The notes beneath the pieces were generated by a model. It saw only the letters and a list, made by a program, of their open reading frames with translations, was not told the origin of the DNA and ran no database searches. From an uncultured Pelagibacteraceae bacterium (GTDB taxonomy: Bacteria > Pseudomonadota > Alphaproteobacteria > Pelagibacterales > Pelagibacteraceae): 64,000 nt of DNA. Location of the stretch: positions 1 to 64,000 of the forward strand of contig CACIAP010000004.1 of assembly GCA_902584685.1 (NCBI GenBank). The letters run 5' to 3'. The position numbers and the translations under genes are program-made. Positions within the stretch are counted from its first letter, which is position 1. Every line of letters begins with the position of its first letter. This document shows, one piece after another, positions 9,494 through 17,888 of this stretch.

Positions 9494-11314
9494 TTATTCT
9501 ACTGTTACTGATTTAGCTAAATTTCTTGGTTTATCAATGTCATAACCTTTTTTAAGTGCAGAATAATACGCGAGCTTTTGTAAAGGAATTGTTACTAAAA
9601 AAGGAAAAAGGTCATCTTCAGTGTTTTCAACTTCAATAGTCTCCCAAATATTTTCAGAATAAACTTCATCTTTACTTTTATTTGTAACAAGCAAAACTTT
9701 TGCTCCTCTTGCTATAACTTCCTGCATGTTTGAAATAGTTTTTTTATAATGTTGATCTCTTGGAGCAATAACTACAACAGGCATTCCATCTTCTATAAGA
9801 GCTAGTGGTCCATGTTTCATTTCACCTGCAGGATAACCTTCTGCATGTACATACGCTAGTTCTTTCAATTTTAAAGCTCCTTCTAATGCTATTGGAAATG
9901 AATATCCCCTGCCTAAAAACATTGAACCTTTTGCATCAACAAATGAACTGCATATTGATTGTATTTTGTTTTCGGTTTCTAAAGAATGTTTAACTAATTT
10001 TGCGAGATTAAATAAATTTTTGATCTTCTTTAAATAATCTTTTTTACTTATATCTTTCCTTTTTTGAGCTAATTTTAAGCAAAGTATATATAAAACAAGC
10101 ATTTGTCCTAAGAAAGCTTTGGTAGATGCAACACCAATTTCTGGACCACAATGAATAGGTAAAACGAATTTGGAGTCTCTTGCTATTGAACTTTCAATAA
10201 CATTTACAACTGAGCATGTCTTCATTTTATTTTTGTTACAAAGATCCAAAGCTGCATAAGTATCAGCAGTTTCACCAGACTGAGAAACAAAAATATAAAG
10301 ACAATCTTTCTTAAATTTATTTTTTCTATAACGAAACTCTGAAGCAATATCGATACTAACATCAAATGTTGTTAATTGCTCGAACCAATATTTTGCAATA
10401 AGACAAGAGTGATAAGCTGTGCCACAACCTATCAAAGTAATAGAGTTTATTTCTTTTTCCTTATATGGAAAATTAAAAATGTTTATATCTTTATTAATTT
10501 TGTCTATGTACTCGTTTACACAATTTTTAATAGTGTTTGGCTGTTCATCGATTTCCTTTGCCATAAAATGTTTGTAGTCACCTTTTTCATAGTTTTGTTC
10601 ATTAGATGACAGGAGTAATATCTTTTTATTTATCTTTTTTCCACTCTGGCTAAAAAACTCAACATTATCTTTTTTTATAATGCAAAACTCACCATCATTG
10701 AGATATGAAATTTTATTGGTCATAGATTTTAAGGCATAAGAGTCTGATCCTAAATAGTTTTCACCAGGACCATAGCCAACAGCTAAAGGTGAGCCTCTTC
10801 TTGCACCAATTATTAAATTTGGATTATCTTTAAAAATTATACCTAAAGCAAAACTTCCATGAAGTTTCTTTAAAACTTTAATAATTGCGTCTTTGAGATT
10901 ATCTTTTTTTAAATATTCAGTAATAAGGTGAACAATAACTTCAGTATCTGTTTGGGACTTAAACTTATGTCCTTTATTTATTAAAAACTTTTTTAGCAAT
11001 GTTGAATTTTCAATTATTCCATTATGAACTACAGATACATTTTCTGATGAATGTGGATGAGCATTAATTGTGTTTGGGATACCATGAGTTGCCCATCTTA
11101 CATGGCCAATACCAACATTTCCTGTTAATTTTGATTTTGCAACAGCTTCCTCTAAACTTTCAACTCTTCCTTCGCATTTAACTTCCTTAATATATCCAGC
11201 GTCAATCGTAGCTATTCCTGCTGAGTCATAACCTCTATACTCTAATTTTTTTAGAGAATTTATAATTGGAGAAGAAACTAATTTGTTACTTGTTATTCCA
11301 ATAATTCCACACAT
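9494..11314 (-). CDS. glmS: Glucosamine-6-phosphate synthase (isomerizing)
   Basis: This 606-residue enzyme makes glucosamine 6-phosphate from fructose 6-phosphate and glutamine, the entry to peptidoglycan and LPS amino sugars. The N-terminus MCGIIG supplies the catalytic Cys2 of the class II glutaminase domain (about 1-240). Two SIS isomerase domains follow, the first with SQSGETADT, the second containing GRGYSFPIALEGALKLKE. The C-terminus DIDKPRNLAKSVTVE is canonical. The gene lies 3 bases from the GlmU-like acetyltransferase gene upstream, making a compact UDP-GlcNAc unit. No glmS ribozyme is possible in such a short leader. Confidence 0.98.
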   Translation of the reverse strand: MCGIIGITSNKLVSSPIINSLKKLEYRGYDSAGIATIDAGYIKEVKCEGRVESLEEAVAKSKLTGNVGIGHVRWATHGIPNTINAHPHSSENVSVVHNGIIENSTLLKKFLINKGHKFKSQTDTEVIVHLITEYLKKDNLKDAIIKVLKKLHGSFALGIIFKDNPNLIIGARRGSPLAVGYGPGENYLGSDSYALKSMTNKISYLNDGEFCIIKKDNVEFFSQSGKKINKKILLLSSNEQNYEKGDYKHFMAKEIDEQPNTIKNCVNEYIDKINKDINIFNFPYKEKEINSITLIGCGTAYHSCLIAKYWFEQLTTFDVSIDIASEFRYRKNKFKKDCLYIFVSQSGETADTYAALDLCNKNKMKTCSVVNVIESSIARDSKFVLPIHCGPEIGVASTKAFLGQMLVLYILCLKLAQKRKDISKKDYLKKIKNLFNLAKLVKHSLETENKIQSICSSFVDAKGSMFLGRGYSFPIALEGALKLKELAYVHAEGYPAGEMKHGPLALIEDGMPVVVIAPRDQHYKKTISNMQEVIARGAKVLLVTNKSKDEVYSENIWETIEVENTEDDLFPFLVTIPLQKLAYYSALKKGYDIDKPRNLAKSVTVE

Positions 11315-11317
11315 AAT

Positions 11318-11929
11318 TTATTTTTTTCTTTTATAATTTTTTACTTCAGTTTGGTTCGTCCTTGTAAGCGCTAAAGAACCTTTTTTGACATTCTTAGTGA
11401 TTACAGAACTAGCACCAACAATTGCTTTTTTACCAATTTTAACTGGAGCGACTAATGATGTGTTTGATCCTATAAAGGCCCCTTCTTCAATTATTGTTCT
11501 ACTTTTTTTAACTCCATCGTAATTGCAAGTGATTGTTCCTGCGCCAATATTAGATTTTTTTCCTATTATTGCATCTCCAATATAAGAAAGGTGATTTGCT
11601 TTTGAATTCTTTTTTAACCGAGATTTTTTAATTTCAACAAAGTTACCGACTTTTGAACCTTCTTCCAAAACAGTTCCAGGTCTTAAACGTGCGTATGGAC
11701 CAATTGAAACATTATTATCAACACTTACACCTTCAAGGTGAGAAAATGCTAATATTTTAACATTATTTTTAATTTTTACTTTTGAGCCAAAAACAACGTA
11801 TGGTTCGATTGTTACATTTTTTCCAATTTTAGTATCATTTGAAAAAAAAACAGTCTCAGGCGCAGTCATTTTTACACCTTGATTTAAAAATTTTTTTCTA
11901 AATTTATTTTGAATATTAGTTTGTTTCAT
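11318..11929 (-). CDS. glmU: GlmU-like glucosamine-1-phosphate acetyltransferase (acetyltransferase domain only)
   Basis: This 203-residue protein aligns only with the C-terminal left-handed beta-helix half of GlmU. It starts at the linker helix, and the MTAPETVFF segment matches the start of the GlmU beta helix. Then come hexapeptide repeats, [26 protein letters not shown] and [11 protein letters not shown], all acetyl-CoA and GlcN-1-P binding motifs. The whole uridylyltransferase domain (about 230 residues) is missing. Only 71 bases separate its ATG from the divergent gph gene, so it cannot be encoded upstream. It should acetylate GlcN-1-P; UTP transfer must come from another protein. Confidence 0.85.
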   Translation of the reverse strand: MKQTNIQNKFRKKFLNQGVKMTAPETVFFSNDTKIGKNVTIEPYVVFGSKVKIKNNVKILAFSHLEGVSVDNNVSIGPYARLRPGTVLEEGSKVGNFVEIKKSRLKKNSKANHLSYIGDAIIGKKSNIGAGTITCNYDGVKKSRTIIEEGAFIGSNTSLVAPVKIGKKAIVGASSVITKNVKKGSLALTRTNQTEVKNYKRKK

Positions 11930-12000
11930 TGATTTTTTCTTATAGATAAGTATTTATGATAAAGAATTCACAAAATATTTCTTAATAATACTTTTTAAAA

Positions 12001-12690
12001 ATGAGTCAAAAATTCACAGTTTTAGTAGATTTAGATGGAACCATAGTAGATACAGCTCCAGATCTAATGAATGCTCACAATTATGTAATGAAAAAGTTTG
12101 GGTACGAAACAAAGACAACAGAAGAAATTAGAAACCTTGTTGGTAAAGGTGCTGGCGCCTTAATTGGAAGATCTATTTGGGGAACAGCTAAAAAGGAATT
12201 TGGAAAAATATCAGATAAAAAAATTAAAGATGAAATGGTAAAAGATTTTATAGATTATTATGGAAAGAATATTGTTAATGAAAGTAAGATTATAGATGGT
12301 GTGTTAGAATTTTTGAAGTGGTCTAAACAAAATAGTATTTCGCTGGCGGTTTGTACTAATAAACAAGAACATTTGGCAATTGATTTGTTAAAAAAAATAA
12401 AAATTTTTGACTATTTTGAATATGTTGCTGGTAGCAATACATTTGATTATTGTAAACCTGATCCTAGACATTTAACTTCTGTGATTGAAATTCTTCAAGG
12501 AGATATAAAAAAATCTTTAATGATTGGTGATAGTGAAACAGATTCTGCTGCAGCTAATTCTGCTAACTTACCATTTATATTGCTCGAGGATGGATATACT
12601 GATAAAAAAGTAAATGAAATACCTCATGATCATTTGGTAACCAACTTTCAGGGTATTGAGAAAATAGTTTCAAAATATTTGAATACTTGA
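12001..12690 (+). CDS. gph: HAD-family phosphatase, phosphoglycolate phosphatase-like
   Basis: This 229-residue HAD hydrolase has motif I VDLDGTIVDTAPD near the N-terminus, motif II VCTNK, the motif III Lys near YCKPDP, and motif IV MIGDSETDSAAA. The helical cap between motifs I and II matches the Gph/PGP type, which removes 2-phosphoglycolate arising from DNA repair or RubisCO side reactions. SAR11 has no RubisCO that I know of, so repair or another sugar phosphate is more likely. It is divergent from the glmU-like gene and 35 bases upstream of prpD. Confidence 0.8.
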   Translation: MSQKFTVLVDLDGTIVDTAPDLMNAHNYVMKKFGYETKTTEEIRNLVGKGAGALIGRSIWGTAKKEFGKISDKKIKDEMVKDFIDYYGKNIVNESKIIDGVLEFLKWSKQNSISLAVCTNKQEHLAIDLLKKIKIFDYFEYVAGSNTFDYCKPDPRHLTSVIEILQGDIKKSLMIGDSETDSAAANSANLPFILLEDGYTDKKVNEIPHDHLVTNFQGIEKIVSKYLNT

Positions 12691-12725
12691 AATAAATGGA
12701 GTACTAAACTCAAAAAAGGAATAAA

Positions 12726-14228
12726 TTGAAAATACATAAAGTAAAAGTTTTCGCATCAAAAGATAAATTAAGTAAAAAAAATCAACTTGCATGGAAGATT
12801 GCTGAAATTGCAAGTGATAATGCTAAATTAAATAAAGATGCAGTTGACATGGTGATAAACAGGATGATTGACAATGCATCTGTAGCTATCGCTTCATTAA
12901 ACAGAAAAGCTGTAATTACCTCAAGAGAAATGGCAATGAAACATTCAAGAAGTAATGGTGCTACTCTTTTTGGAATTAATTCAAAAAAGAAGTTTGATTG
13001 TGAGTGGGCTGCCTGGTCCAATGGAACTGCTGTAAGAGAATTAGATTTCCACGATACTTTTTTAGCAGCAGACTATAGCCATCCAGGAGATAACATTCCT
13101 GCCTTAATGGCTGTTGCACAACAAAAGAAAGTCTCCGGCTTAAATCTTATTAAGGGAATTATTACTGCATATGAGGTGCAAGTAAATCTCGTTAAAGGTA
13201 TCTGTCTTCATAAACATAAAGTAGATCATATCGCTCATTTAGGTCCAAGTGTTGCAGCTGGTCTGGGGACAATGCTTAATTTAAAAACAGAAACAATCTA
13301 TCAAGCTGTTCAACAAGCATTGCACGTAACTATCTCAACAAGACAATCTAGAAAAGGAGAGATTTCTAGTTGGAAGGCTTTCGCTCCAGCGCATGCTGGA
13401 AAACTTGGTATAGAAGCAGTCGACAGAGCAATGAGAGGTGAAGGAGCGCCAAGTCCAATTTATGAAGGAGAAGATAGTGTGATAGCAAGAATACTTGATG
13501 GAAAAAAAGCATTATATAAAGTTCCACTTCCAAGAAAAAATCAGGAAAAAAAAGCAATTCTTGAAACATACACAAAAGAATATTCAGCTGAATATCAAGC
13601 GCAAGCGCTTATAGACCTTGCAAAAAAATTAAATAAAAAAATAGATAATTTAAATGAAATAAAAAAAATAGATATATATACAAGTCATCACACTCATTAT
13701 GTAATTGGAACTGGAGCAAATGATCCACAAAAAATGGATCCTAATGCGAGTAGAGAAACTTTAGATCACTCAATAATGTACATATTTGCTGTCGCTTTAG
13801 AGGACGCTGATTGGCACCACGTAAAATCATATAGTAAATCAAGAGCAAGAAAGAAAAGTACTTTAAAGATATGGAGATCTATTAAAACTCATGAAGATAA
13901 AAAATGGACAAAACGTTATCATGATCCAAACCCAAAAAATAAAGCTTTCGGGGCTAAAGTTATAGTTACGTTAAGAAATAATAAAAAAATTGTTGAAGAG
14001 CAAGGTGTAGCAGATGCTCATCCTTATGGTTTGAGACCATTTAAAAGAGCTAATTATATTAAAAAGTTTTTAACTTTAACTAAAGACATAATACCTAAGA
14101 ATGAGTCAAGTAGATTTCTAAGAGATGTTCAAAACTTAAGAAAATTAAAATCAAATCAATTACATAAATTAAATATTGAAATTAATAATAGAAATATTAA
14201 AAAAAATAAAAAAAATGGTATTTTTTAA
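12726..14228 (+). CDS. prpD: 2-methylcitrate dehydratase (MmgE/PrpD family)
   Basis: This 500-residue PrpD dehydrates 2-methylcitrate to 2-methyl-cis-aconitate. The family signature includes LAWKIAEIA early on, then GTAVRELDFHDTF, ADYSHPGDNIPA, LHKHKVDHIAHLG and the C-terminal DAHPYGLRPF. The start is a TTG preceded at 5 bases by an AAGGA Shine-Dalgarno sequence; the next in-frame ATG is 41 codons on and would remove conserved sequence. prpB and prpC follow, each overlapping by one base, so a three-gene methylcitrate operon is clear. This route clears propionyl-CoA, for example from DMSP, branched-chain amino acids or odd-chain acids. Confidence 0.94.
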   Translation: MKIHKVKVFASKDKLSKKNQLAWKIAEIASDNAKLNKDAVDMVINRMIDNASVAIASLNRKAVITSREMAMKHSRSNGATLFGINSKKKFDCEWAAWSNGTAVRELDFHDTFLAADYSHPGDNIPALMAVAQQKKVSGLNLIKGIITAYEVQVNLVKGICLHKHKVDHIAHLGPSVAAGLGTMLNLKTETIYQAVQQALHVTISTRQSRKGEISSWKAFAPAHAGKLGIEAVDRAMRGEGAPSPIYEGEDSVIARILDGKKALYKVPLPRKNQEKKAILETYTKEYSAEYQAQALIDLAKKLNKKIDNLNEIKKIDIYTSHHTHYVIGTGANDPQKMDPNASRETLDHSIMYIFAVALEDADWHHVKSYSKSRARKKSTLKIWRSIKTHEDKKWTKRYHDPNPKNKAFGAKVIVTLRNNKKIVEEQGVADAHPYGLRPFKRANYIKKFLTLTKDIIPKNESSRFLRDVQNLRKLKSNQLHKLNIEINNRNIKKNKKNGIF

Positions 14229-15124
14229 TGCACTTTATTAAAAAAAAGATAAAAGAAAAAAGAGAAGATTTTGTAGATAAATTAAAAAGTGGAAAAATTT
14301 TAAGAGTTCCTGGTGCATATAACCCTTTAACTGCTAAAGTAATCGAAGAAATTGGCTATGATGCTGTTTATGTTTCGGGCGGAGTAATGTCTAATGACCT
14401 TGGTTACCCAGATATAGGCCTTACAACACTTGAAGATGTAAGTAACAGATCAAAACAAATAGCAAGAGTTACAAACTTACCAACGATTGTAGATATTGAT
14501 ACGGGTTTTAAGTCTTGCAAAAAAACAATTAAAATTTTTGAAAAATTTGGAGTGACAGCAGTACATATAGAAGACCAAGTTGAAAGAAAAAGATGTGGTC
14601 ACCTTGATAATAAAGAACTTATTTCAGTTAAAAAAATGGTAAAAAAAATTGAAGAGTGTGTAAAAGTTAGGAAAGATAAAAATTTTAAGATAATTGCTAG
14701 ATCTGATGCAAAAGGTGTCGAGGGAATTGATAAAATGATTGATAGATGTAAAGCATATATCGACGCAGGGGCCGAAATAGTTTTTCCTGAAGCTTTAAAA
14801 GATAAAGGTGAATTTGAAAAAGTGAGGAAAAGTCTAAATTCATATTTACTGGCAAACATGACAGAATTTGGAAAATCAGATCTTTTAGATTATAAAGAGC
14901 TTGAAAATTTGGGTTATAATATTGTTATTTATCCTGTTACAACTCAAAGATTAGCAATGAAAAGTGTGGAGGAAGGTTTGAGGAAAATTTTTGAAGAAGG
15001 ACATCAAAAAAACCTTATTGATAAAATGCAAACTAGAAGTAGATTGTATGACTTGGTAGATTATGAGAAATACAATGCTCTCGATAAAAAAATATATAAT
15101 TTTAGTACAGATGGACATGATTAA
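14228..15124 (+). CDS. prpB: Methylisocitrate lyase
   Basis: This 298-residue isocitrate-lyase superfamily enzyme splits 2-methylisocitrate to pyruvate and succinate. The catalytic KRCGH motif is at residues 121-125, and the metal/substrate-binding DTGF at 91-94. The GGVMSN and RSDAKGVEGID segments are also family-typical. Its ATG shares one base with the prpD stop codon and its stop shares one base with the prpC start, implying coupled translation and balanced output of the three enzymes. Confidence 0.96.
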   Translation: MHFIKKKIKEKREDFVDKLKSGKILRVPGAYNPLTAKVIEEIGYDAVYVSGGVMSNDLGYPDIGLTTLEDVSNRSKQIARVTNLPTIVDIDTGFKSCKKTIKIFEKFGVTAVHIEDQVERKRCGHLDNKELISVKKMVKKIEECVKVRKDKNFKIIARSDAKGVEGIDKMIDRCKAYIDAGAEIVFPEALKDKGEFEKVRKSLNSYLLANMTEFGKSDLLDYKELENLGYNIVIYPVTTQRLAMKSVEEGLRKIFEEGHQKNLIDKMQTRSRLYDLVDYEKYNALDKKIYNFSTDGHD

Positions 15125-16248
15125 TGACGGAAGATATTAAAAAAGGTTTACTTGGAATTGTAGTTGATGAGACGGAAGTTTCAAAAGTAATGCCAGAAAT
15201 TAACTCTCTTACATATAGAGGATATGCTGCACAAGACTTATGTGCAAAATGTAAGTTTGAAGAAGTTGCATATCTTATTCTAAATGGAGAATTACCTTCT
15301 GAAAAACAGCTAAAAAATTTTGAAAAAGTAGAGAGAAAAGAGCGAAACCTATCAAAAACATTATTGAAAAGTATTAAGAATTTTCCAAAAAAATCACATC
15401 CTATGGATGTGGCTAGAACAGCAGTAAGTATAATGGGATTAGAAGATAAAGAAACTAAAGACAATTCTCCTGAAGCAAACTTGAGGAAGGTAATGAGAAT
15501 TTTTGCAAAAACACCTGTTGCTTTAGCAGCCTTCTATAGAATTAGAAAAGGAAAGAAAATCATTAAACCAAAAAGTAATTTGTCATTCTCGGAAAACTTT
15601 TTTTATATGTGTTTTGGAAAAGTTCCTGAAAAAGAAATTGTAAAAGCGTTTGATGTATCTCTTATATTATATGCTGAACATAGTTTTAATGTTTCTACGT
15701 TTACTGCAAGAACAATTACTAGTAGCTTGTCAGATATTCATGGTGCAATTACTGGTGCTATTGCAAGTTTAAAAGGACCGTTACACGGTGGTGCCAATGA
15801 AGAAGTAATGCATATGATGAATAAAATTAAAAAGCCTGAAAATGCCTTAAATTGGATAAATAATGCACTAGATAAAAAAGCTGTTGTTATGGGTTTTGGT
15901 CATAGAGTTTATAAAAGTGGTGATTCAAGAGTGCCGACTATGAGAGAATATTTTTCTAAAGTTGCAAAAGTAAAAAAAGATAAGAGGTTTGAAAAAATTT
16001 ATGACATTGTCGAAAAAGTGATGATTGAAAGAAAAAATATTCATCCTAATGTAGATTATCCTACCGGACCAACTTACCATTTAATGGGATTTGACACCGA
16101 CTTTTTTACACCAATTTTTGTAATTTCTAGAATAACTGGCTGGTCTGCGCACATTCTTGAGCAACATGCAGCAAATAAATTAATAAGACCACTTGCTAGT
16201 TATAAAGGAAGTAGCTATCGTAAAGTTGTCCGTATAAATCAAAGATAA
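15124..16248 (+). CDS. prpC: 2-methylcitrate synthase
   Basis: This 374-residue citrate-synthase-fold enzyme condenses propionyl-CoA with oxaloacetate. Catalytic His residues are in AEHSFNVSTFTAR and GPLHGGANEE, with GFGHRVYKSGDSR and the C-terminal ITGWSAHILEQ forming the rest of the site. Context with prpD and prpB, plus its short length, favours PrpC over the main citrate synthase GltA. It may have some citrate synthase activity, as is common in the family. Its stop is immediately followed by the stop of the convergent methyltransferase gene. Confidence 0.95.
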   Translation: MTEDIKKGLLGIVVDETEVSKVMPEINSLTYRGYAAQDLCAKCKFEEVAYLILNGELPSEKQLKNFEKVERKERNLSKTLLKSIKNFPKKSHPMDVARTAVSIMGLEDKETKDNSPEANLRKVMRIFAKTPVALAAFYRIRKGKKIIKPKSNLSFSENFFYMCFGKVPEKEIVKAFDVSLILYAEHSFNVSTFTARTITSSLSDIHGAITGAIASLKGPLHGGANEEVMHMMNKIKKPENALNWINNALDKKAVVMGFGHRVYKSGDSRVPTMREYFSKVAKVKKDKRFEKIYDIVEKVMIERKNIHPNVDYPTGPTYHLMGFDTDFFTPIFVISRITGWSAHILEQHAANKLIRPLASYKGSSYRKVVRINQR

Positions 16249-16899
16249 CTAATTAAAATTAAATTTTGCAAATCGTTCATGGACGATTTTATATTTTATT
16301 TTATTTTCATCAGAAAATTCTTTAATTGCTTGTCTTACTCCTAAAGCCTGACTTAAGTTAAGATCATCACATAGTATTGTTCCTTTATTTTTCAAAAGTC
16401 TATGACTATGGACTAGATCATTTTTAACAGTATTATATTCATGACCACCATCAATAAATATAAAATCAACTTTTTCTAGTTCGATATTTTTTAGTACTTC
16501 GTTTGAGTTTCCTTTCAAGAGAGTTACATTTTTTTTAAATTTAGAAAGTAAGTCTTCTACAGCTTCTAAGCTATAAGGGTTTTTTTTTTTTATATATTTA
16601 AAATAAAAATTTTTTAGGGGATTATTAAAAGTTTTTACTGGTGCAATTTCATCTTTATATTCATCGCCTTCATCAAAAATATCTATACCAGTATAACTAA
16701 AACCTGGTCCATGATTTTTGTTCATAAGTTCACAGACATTTCTAGCTGTTACACCATGGAATACTCCAATTTCTAAAAAAGATTTAGGATTGCTTTTTTG
16801 GATCTCTTCTAAGAAGAGATCCCCAATATTTTTCTGTTTAAGACTTGTTTTTCTAAAGTACTTTTTATATTTCAATTCTATGAAAAGGCTTCTACCCAA
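16249..16899 (-). CDS. Class I SAM-dependent methyltransferase (Methyltransf_24-like)
   Basis: This protein of about 216 residues has SAM-fold motifs SFLEIGVFHGVTARN (motif I), YTGIDIFD (motif II), and VDFIFIDGGHEYNTVKNDL (motif III/metal site). That pattern fits small methyltransferases acting on envelope or sugar substrates, but the substrate is unknown. The start is uncertain: the longest frame begins with a TTG inside the 3' end of nrdB, and another TTG lies 8 codons in. Overlap with nrdB suggests it is the third gene of the nrdAB operon, although a functional link to nucleotide reduction is not evident. Confidence 0.7.
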   Translation of the reverse strand: MGRSLFIELKYKKYFRKTSLKQKNIGDLFLEEIQKSNPKSFLEIGVFHGVTARNVCELMNKNHGPGFSYTGIDIFDEGDEYKDEIAPVKTFNNPLKNFYFKYIKKKNPYSLEAVEDLLSKFKKNVTLLKGNSNEVLKNIELEKVDFIFIDGGHEYNTVKNDLVHSHRLLKNKGTILCDDLNLSQALGVRQAIKEFSDENKIKYKIVHERFAKFNFN

Positions 16900-17888
16900 T
16901 TACCTTGTGTGGACGCTTTAGAATACTCAGTTGCTCTTCCTTCGAAGAAGTTCATGTGCTCAACAGCATTCAACATAGTATCAAGCCAAGTAAGTGGATT
17001 TTTTTGCACATCATAAATCGGCTCAAGACCTAACTGAACTAATCTTCTATTTCCTATAAACCTAATATAATCTTTGACTTCTTTTGCAGTTAACCCTTCC
17101 ATAGGCCCCATCTCGAAAGCTAAATCAATAAATGCATCTTCGTGTTCAATTATAATTCTACATGCATCATATAATTCTTTTTTAAGTTTTGGTGTCCAAA
17201 TCTCAGGATTTTCTTTTATAAACTCTTTGAAAATTCTGATCATTGAATTACAGTGAAGAGTTTCATCTCTTACGGACCAAGTAACTATCTGTCCCATACC
17301 TTTAAGTTTATTGTGTCTTGGAAAGTTTAACAAAATTGCGAAACTTGCAAATAATTGTAGTCCTTCTGTAAAAGCACTAAATACGGCAACAGTCTTTGCA
17401 ATATCTTCTTTCGAATTAACATTAAAACCTTGCATGTAATCGTACTTATCTTTCATTTCTTTATACTTCATGAAAGCTGAATATTCTGACTCAGGCATAC
17501 CAATTGTATCTAACAAATGTGAGTAAGCAGCTACGTGAACTGTTTCCATGGCAGCAAAAGCTGTCATCATCATTAAAACTTCTGTTGGTTTAAATACTGA
17601 TGTGTAGTGTCTTAAATAACAGTTGTTAACTTCAACATCTGCTTGAGTAAAAAATCTAAATATTTGTGTTACTAAATTTTTCTCTGGTCCAGACAAATTT
17701 TTCTGCCAGTCTCTAACATCGTCTCCTAGTGGTACTTCTTCTGGTAACCAATGTATTCGTTGTTGGGTTAACCACGCATCATAACACCACGGATATCTGA
17801 ATGGTTTATAAACAGGATTTTCTACTAATAACCCCATTTTTTTTGGTTGAATAATTTTTTCTTTTTCCTCTTTTTTTACTACTGACAT
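16878..17888 (-). CDS. nrdB: Ribonucleoside-diphosphate reductase, beta subunit (class Ia)
   Basis: This is the radical-generating small subunit. Carboxylate and His ligands of the di-iron centre are visible in QADVEVNNCYLRH, FAAMETVHVAAYSHL, SAFTEGLQLFA and RDETLHCNSM, followed by EHEDAFIDLAF. The C-terminal tail that docks to NrdA is present. The chosen start is the ATG of MSVVKKEE; a GTG three codons upstream is possible. Either way the start overlaps the 3' end of nrdA, and the pair is one operon. No ATP-cone is fused to this subunit. Confidence 0.97.
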   Translation of the reverse strand: MSVVKKEEKEKIIQPKKMGLLVENPVYKPFRYPWCYDAWLTQQRIHWLPEEVPLGDDVRDWQKNLSGPEKNLVTQIFRFFTQADVEVNNCYLRHYTSVFKPTEVLMMMTAFAAMETVHVAAYSHLLDTIGMPESEYSAFMKYKEMKDKYDYMQGFNVNSKEDIAKTVAVFSAFTEGLQLFASFAILLNFPRHNKLKGMGQIVTWSVRDETLHCNSMIRIFKEFIKENPEIWTPKLKKELYDACRIIIEHEDAFIDLAFEMGPMEGLTAKEVKDYIRFIGNRRLVQLGLEPIYDVQKNPLTWLDTMLNAVEHMNFFEGRATEYSKASTQGNWVEAFS

